DNA of 7,438 nucleotides from Candidatus Cloacimonadota bacterium (GTDB taxonomy: Bacteria > Cloacimonadota > Cloacimonadia > Cloacimonadales > TCS61). The stretch spans positions 1 to 7,438 of the forward strand of contig JABIME010000043.1 of the NCBI GenBank assembly GCA_018654125.1, in the 5' to 3' direction. The position numbers and the translations under genes were made by a program. Under the pieces are notes generated by a model. The model did not search any database, was not told the DNA's origin, and saw nothing but the letters and a program-made list of their open reading frames with translations. This document shows positions 6,043 to 7,438 of the stretch, one piece after another. How positions within the stretch are numbered: the stretch's first letter is position 1; every line of letters starts with the position of its first letter.

Positions 6043-7438
6043 CTAATTAATTATTATAATCTTACCTTTGCGTGAATCCTTGCCCATTCTTAGAAGATAA
6101 AAATATATTCCCGATGAAACTCTTTTACCGGAATTATTATTACATTCCCAACTGAAATAGGGCATCAGATCATCAACGTTATAAGGACCCACTTTGCTCT
6201 CAAAGATCAATTCTCCATCTAAATTATATATCCAGATCCTGCCCAAAATATCAGCAGGAAGATTGATGAAGTTAACTTTATCAATCATACTTTTACTGAT
6301 ATCAAGCGGATTCGGATAAACTATCAATTGTTTTAAATTTCTTAAACCCAACATAGATGTCAAGCTGAAATGACATTTATTACCGCTATTAGAAATCAGA
6401 TTGCCAGCTATGTCTTCAATGTTGTTCACTTTTAAAAAATAAGGCTGATTCGAGTATTTTAAGTCACTCTTAAATTGTATAGCTACATAACACGAATCAT
6501 TCTCAAAATATTCTAAACTTTCTATTTCATTATTTTTATCTGCTGCAGGAAGAACTAATGTATAATTGTTAATATCTTCAGCATCTAATTCGTCTAATGC
6601 TTCACTATAAACAATGTTAACGGTATTTATGTTAGATGAACTAGCATATAACATCTCCGGTGGTGTAATATCTTCTTGGTATTGGAACCAATAGGGGCCC
6701 ACAAAAACGGGAACACCCGTTTTGCCTGTGAGGCTGGAAATATTCAAAAAGTAATCGCTAAATTCATCAAATTGAGTGCTGAATCTTAATATTAAGGCAG
6801 TATTTTGCTCAACCATATTTATAGAGATCGGAAAGATCTTCTCTCTTCCAAACTCTACAGAAAAAATTGCTGATTGAATATTATCAATTTCCAAATCAAA
6901 GCTTAGTTTTATCTCATAGTGTGAGATCATTCTAATTTCTTCAAGTTCAGGAGCAAAATATGGAACAGCAACCTTCCATGTGGTAGGAAGACTTTCAACC
7001 GGATCGTATGAAGCATTAGTAGCTGTTACTTGATAATAAAGCGTATCTCCTGTATTAAGGAAATTATCTGTGAAATAGGTATCCTGTACGTTATCTGCAA
7101 TTAGTGTTATATCATTTTCAAATTTGCGATAAACATTAAAATAATTTGCATCGGAATGCTGCCAATTTAAATGTACCGAAACAGAATCAAGAGGAGCAGC
7201 AGTGAAAAACTGAGGAGAAGAAGGGCCCGTGAATTGTTCCATTTCTGAAATTAGCGAACTTCTTGTAATTCCATTCTCTTCTGTATTTGTAATAACAAAA
7301 GCATCTTGAGAAGCTGTCTTACCAGAAAATGCAATAATATTTGAGCTTGTTTTAGTAGAGAGTCCTTGCCAAACAGCTTGGAATTGTCCGTCAATAAAAT
7401 CTACAATGTAAATATTTGGTGGCACAGCTATCACAATT
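6043..7438 (-). CDS. Secreted FN3/Ig-like protein with FlgD-like/T9SS-type C-terminal domain (5' end outside window)
   Basis: The frame is open to the right edge, so the N-terminus and any signal peptide are missing. A GTG at 7434 is only an internal codon. Counting from it, residues 1-68 look like the end of a beta-rich (possibly propeller) domain. Residues 72-160 form a fibronectin type III-like domain (VHLNWQ near 87-92, YYQVTATN near 133-140). Residues 160-253 form another beta sandwich. Residues 254-358 resemble a bacterial Ig-like domain: ITPPEM at its start, VYSEAL at 275-280, then VNNIEDIAGN at 336-345. The last ~98 residues (6043-6339) carry VYPNP (372-376), SWECN, a GKRVSSGIYFYLL motif at 436-448 and KGKIIIIN at the end, which is the FlgD Ig-like/type A sorting-domain pattern that sends proteins through the type IX system in FCB bacteria. 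It is likely an exported or surface protein. Its binding target is unknown. Confidence -1.
   Translation of the reverse strand, partial: IVIAVPPNIYIVDFIDGQFQAVWQGLSTKTSSNIIAFSGKTASQDAFVITNTEENGITRSSLISEMEQFTGPSSPQFFTAAPLDSVSVHLNWQHSDANYFNVYRKFENDITLIADNVQDTYFTDNFLNTGDTLYYQVTATNASYDPVESLPTTWKVAVPYFAPELEEIRMISHYEIKLSFDLEIDNIQSAIFSVEFGREKIFPISINMVEQNTALILRFSTQFDEFSDYFLNISSLTGKTGVPVFVGPYWFQYQEDITPPEMLYASSSNINTVNIVYSEALDELDAEDINNYTLVLPAADKNNEIESLEYFENDSCYVAIQFKSDLKYSNQPYFLKVNNIEDIAGNLISNSGNKCHFSLTSMLGLRNLKQLIVYPNPLDISKSMIDKVNFINLPADILGRIWIYNLDGELIFESKVGPYNVDDLMPYFSWECNNNSGKRVSSGIYFYLLRMGKDSRKGKIIIIN

Noticed and set aside
1..7438. CRISPR array, tRNA, insertion sequence, phage or defence genes
   Set aside because: No regularly spaced repeats, cloverleaf-like sequence, transposase motifs or terminal inverted repeats were seen, and coding sequence fills nearly the whole window.

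Overview
The window looks like ordinary chromosomal sequence from an AT-rich, Gram-negative-type anaerobe. Every supported gene lies on the minus strand, so transcription runs from high to low coordinates. Two features point to the FCB/Cloacimonadota neighbourhood: a secreted multi-Ig protein ending in a FlgD-like/T9SS-type C-terminal domain, and a long GlmL/MutL-type accessory ATPase of the kind found with cobalamin-dependent aminomutases in amino-acid fermenters. A BamD-like lipoprotein shows that there is an outer membrane. The phylum is an inference from gene content and cannot be proven from this window.

In transcription order, the right part (7438 to 1981) is one tight gene string. It runs: the 3' end of a secreted FN3/Ig-like protein; an unrecognised 271-residue helical protein; greA (transcript cleavage factor); an M18 family aminopeptidase; a BamD-like TPR lipoprotein; and nadD (NAD biosynthesis). 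Gaps are at most 20 nt, and two junctions (271-residue gene/greA and bamD/nadD) are one-base TAATG overlaps. The BamD-like gene most likely starts at a GTG at 3293, not at the upstream ATGs, because this gives a clean lipoprotein signal peptide with a good ribosome binding site.

The 107-nt gap at 1874-1980 is the only real intergenic space. It holds an imperfect hairpin followed by six T (possible terminator of the nadD operon) and weak promoter-like boxes. Beyond it lies a second transcription unit: an unrecognised 124-residue protein with a strongly basic tail, followed 13 nt later by the GlmL/MutL-family gene, which runs off the left edge. This pair probably belongs to an amino-acid (ornithine, lysine or glutamate) mutase cluster continuing to the left, outside the window.

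I found no RNA gene, mobile element, CRISPR array or phage-like segment, and nothing that clearly amounts to a new system. The most interesting unknowns are the 124-residue partner of the MutL-type protein and the 271-residue protein coupled to greA.
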